Positions 62,867-64,000 of a stretch of DNA of 64,000 bases are shown here, piece by piece. Source of the stretch: Eutypa lata (Eukaryota > Ascomycota > Sordariomycetes > Xylariales > Diatrypaceae); contig JAKULF010000012.1 of assembly GCA_022661535.1 (NCBI GenBank), positions 124,001 through 188,000 of the forward strand. The letters are read 5' to 3'. Under the pieces are notes generated by a model, which was not told where the DNA came from, did no database searches, and worked only from the letters and a program-made list of their open reading frames with translations. The translations under genes and the position numbers were made by a program. Within the stretch, counting starts at the first letter, position 1. Each line of letters opens with the position of its first letter.

Positions 62867-63457
62867 TCATACCAGGTGACTCGGTAACAAGAAGTTCGCG
62901 ATGCCCTCGCGGACAGCGTACTCGTGGCCGCAGTTCCCGCAGACCAGCTTCCCCTCCATGATCTGCGTCTCCATCAGGAGGTTGTGCAAATCCCTGAGCG
63001 TCTTCTCGTCGCTCTGCAGCTCCTCCGTAGTCGGGGGCTGCGGTGGCAGAGCTGGAAAGCCCAACTGAATTATTTCCTCTCTTGTCAGTGAAAGAACCCC
63101 GAAATGCGACAAGAGAGTAAGGAGGTAGGTAGGTAGGTAGGTAGGTATAAGAAATATCATAGATATCTCTATATGTGTAAATGTGTGCATATAGGCAATT
63201 ATGAATGTACATATCTTCATAACATCTATTACAGGAGGGAAGTAAAGCATAAGTATGCAACCCAAACTTACCTCAGTAGCCGTGGTCGACAGCGCAGACC
63301 AATCAATGCGGGGCAGTAGGTTGATCAGGAGCAGAGGGTTGACCTCGATGTCGTCCTGCACCAGCTCGGCGTCCTTGGGATGCAGAGGATACGAGGCGGA
63401 GGAAGTCTTGCAGGCCTTGACCGCGCAGGTAAGGAAGTTTAGACTTAGGACCTTCAT
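62867..63457 (-). CDS. TRM112: Multifunctional methyltransferase activator Trm112
   Basis: Small zinc-binding partner that stabilises and activates several methyltransferases (Bud23 for 18S rRNA, Trm9 and Trm11 for tRNA, Mtq2 for eRF1). Two exons, 63272-63457 and 62867-63064, give 127 aa. The N-terminus MKVLSLNFLTCAVKACK carries the first two zinc cysteines (C11 and C16). The C-terminus has the second pair in CGNCGHEYAVREGIANFLLP. The central helical part includes PKDAELVQDDIEVNPLLLIN and, in exon 2, LGFPALPPQPP. The intron (207 nt) contains an AGGT tetranucleotide run at about 63,123-63,147. Length and both zinc pairs match the eukaryotic family. Confidence 0.94.
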   Translation of the reverse strand: MKVLSLNFLTCAVKACKTSSASYPLHPKDAELVQDDIEVNPLLLINLLPRIDWSALSTTATEVSLGCILMLYFPPVIDVMKICTFIIAYMHTFTHIEISMIFLIPTYLPTYLLTLLSHFGVLSLTREEIIQLGFPALPPQPPTTEELQSDEKTLRDLHNLLMETQIMEGKLVCGNCGHEYAVREGIANFLLPSHLV

Positions 63458-64000
63458 CTTTTCTTCTCCTTTTTTTTCCGCCTGGTATTTAAGTGTAAGT
63501 GAATTCGTGATTTTGCGAGGAATAATTCGTTTATGAAAGTTTGGCCTTTGAGGTCTGAATTTTTTTTCGAGCTTCTAAGTTTTGCTACGCTTGAGGGTCC
63601 CACATCAACTTTTTGTATAGGTACAATACCATATGTTGGCAGAAATGATAACAAGAAGAGATCCCAGGCCTTCCCTTGAGATGCATTTAAAAAGGTTTAA
63701 CTCGTTATACCAAATTGTATGCTACAATACTATACATGTACTATTTTATTCTGGCTTGAATTACGGTGTATTGTTCGACTATCAGATAGATATACATTCC
63801 CTAGACAGAATCAACCTAGGCTTTCAATATTTGACGGTTCGTGCACATGAACATGCAGCCGCTGTCATGCATACAATAGATAAGTGCCGATTTGAAGTAA
63901 AGGATGCACGAAGATTTATATTTATGGCCATTTGTCATATGTATAGTGTATCTATGCCATAGACTTCTCGTAACCCTGACTCTCCCGGCTGTTCTTTTGC
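63458..64000. other. Right-edge intergenic region
   Basis: No gene recognised. It begins with the TRM112 promoter and continues AT-rich to the edge. A 109-codon plus-strand frame (63,633-63,962) has no ATG context or family support. Confidence 0.5.

Overview
This window looks like nuclear DNA of a filamentous ascomycete (Pezizomycotina; the class Sordariomycetes is plausible but not proven). Genes are interrupted by short introns of about 50-230 nt, with GT..AG ends and CTAAC/CTGAC-like branch points. Proteins match fungal families such as class V myosin, Set1, Yor1-type ABC transporter, Big1 and a 161-residue tropomyosin. Intergenic DNA is 0.4-2.8 kb, AT-rich, and scattered with TAGGTA/TACCTA motifs. 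I rebuilt exon structures by hand from splice signals, reading-frame continuity and family knowledge. Every spliced gene reported as complete closes in frame.

Layout, left to right. (1) 1-16.7 kb, all minus strand: first exon of the ITP pyrophosphatase HAM1 (runs off the edge), FAP7, the class V myosin MYO2 (7 exons, 1578 aa), 3-phosphoglycerate dehydrogenase (8 exons, 461 aa) and NAP1. (2) 19.3-41.8 kb, all plus strand: a 14-exon P5B-type ATPase (Ypk9/ATP13A family, 1371 aa), proteasome subunit beta-4 (PRE1), DEAD-box helicase DED1, INO80 subunit IES1 and a Yor1-like ABCC transporter. (3) 44.6-63.5 kb, mixed strands: a Ser/Thr-rich single-pass membrane protein, FCF1/UTP24, SET1, an unrecognised acidic protein with a destruction-box-like motif, tropomyosin, RRP17, BIG1 and TRM112.

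The genes are dispersed housekeeping functions rather than one pathway. Several concern ribosome biogenesis and translation (FAP7, FCF1, RRP17, TRM112, DED1), chromatin (NAP1, IES1, SET1) or the actin track and its motor (MYO2, tropomyosin). I see no biosynthetic cluster, virus, CRISPR array, rRNA or convincing tRNA gene.

I found no clear undescribed multi-gene system. The best leads are a 371-bp MITE-like inverted-repeat element with a TAA target duplication (46,639-47,009), a start codon split by an intron in PRE1, the unrecognised 457-aa protein, a short uORF ahead of DED1, and an abrupt GC-rich patch over the second nucleotide-binding domain of the ABC transporter. Exon boundaries are inferred without transcript data.
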